Source: a bacterium (lineage in GTDB: Bacteria > 4484-113 > JAFGCY01). From it: a stretch of 60,066 nt of DNA. The stretch spans positions 1-60,066 of the forward strand of contig JADZFO010000026.1 of the NCBI GenBank assembly GCA_020849855.1, written 5' to 3'. The stretch's first letter is position 1. Every line of letters starts with the position of its first letter. Made by a program: the position numbers and the translations under genes. This document shows positions 59,947 to 60,066 of this stretch, piece by piece. The notes under the pieces were generated by a model. It saw nothing but the letters and a program-made list of their open reading frames with translations, was not told the DNA's origin and searched no databases.

Positions 59947-60066
59947 TTGTGGCCGCCAAACAGGTTATTCAGTGCCGGAAGGCGCGATGTGGGTGGCAGA
60001 TGGCCGATAGCACTGTGTGGTCGAGTGGAATTGTATCTTGAACAATAACTCTTCAGGGCTTCACAT

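Overview
This is a GC-rich, gene-dense bacterial chromosome window with no tRNA, rRNA, phage structural genes or CRISPR array that I can see. The organism looks like an uncultured diderm. The left edge holds the start of an exported SLH-domain protein, there are many lipoproteins with short Gly-rich stretches after the lipobox cysteine, and about twenty genes start 6-7 nt downstream of a TANNNT-like -10 box, i.e. probably leaderless transcripts. Leaderless genes of this kind are well known in Deinococcus-Thermus and Actinobacteria. I cannot name the phylum from sequence alone.

Layout. 0-7 kb: SLH protein (partial), an unknown membrane protein with an internal duplication, FtsY, RAYT transposase 1, and a K+-independent-type membrane pyrophosphatase. 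7-12.8 kb: VOC protein, small unknown, lipoproteins, DCC-family protein, QueD, DUF302 protein. 12.9-25.5 kb (minus strand): a sugar locus with three large glycosidase-like proteins, galactokinase and a sugar-phosphate nucleotidyltransferase, interrupted by RAYT 2. 25.5-32.3 kb: two membrane proteins, the RimB-RimK pair, three secreted proteins in a row, a lipoprotein, an MDR dehydrogenase. 32.5-44.4 kb: RAYT 3, a soluble-lytic-transglycosylase-like protein, two amidohydrolases, truncated globin, VOC proteins, YebC, L,D-transpeptidase. 44.5-60 kb: AlkD-like protein, IspH, epimerase, PckA, paired Ig-like lipoproteins, a large lipoprotein gene broken by a nonsense codon, a TlpA-like protein, B12-binding and lipoyl domains, SerS, a DUF2283 pair in a low-GC island, QueA, and a second nucleotidyltransferase.

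The most unusual feature is a dispersed population of REP-like palindromes. Their ends are fixed (class A GTAGGGGC...GCCCCTAC; class B GGAGCGC...GCGCTCC) while the inner stems vary with base pairing preserved. Three RAYT (REP-associated tyrosine transposase) genes accompany them, and two are flanked by arrays with a different inner stem each. The palindromes sit between genes, but also inside queA and three glycosidase-like genes without breaking the frame. One gene carries two 190-bp composite copies read in the same frame. The element's terminal TAG is the stop codon of four genes (ispH, the epimerase, the lytic transglycosylase, the TlpA-like protein), and its terminal CTAC plus AAT forms the -10 box of two leaderless genes. 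A second repeat class, degenerate 7-bp tandem arrays, occurs in at least eight gaps, twice as inverted pairs around about 70-115 bp.

Pathways represented include queuosine synthesis (QueD, QueA), gluconeogenesis (PckA), isoprenoid synthesis (IspH), peptidoglycan remodelling, ribosomal S6 modification and polysaccharide or galactose metabolism. Family names come from recognising motifs by eye; no database search was run.
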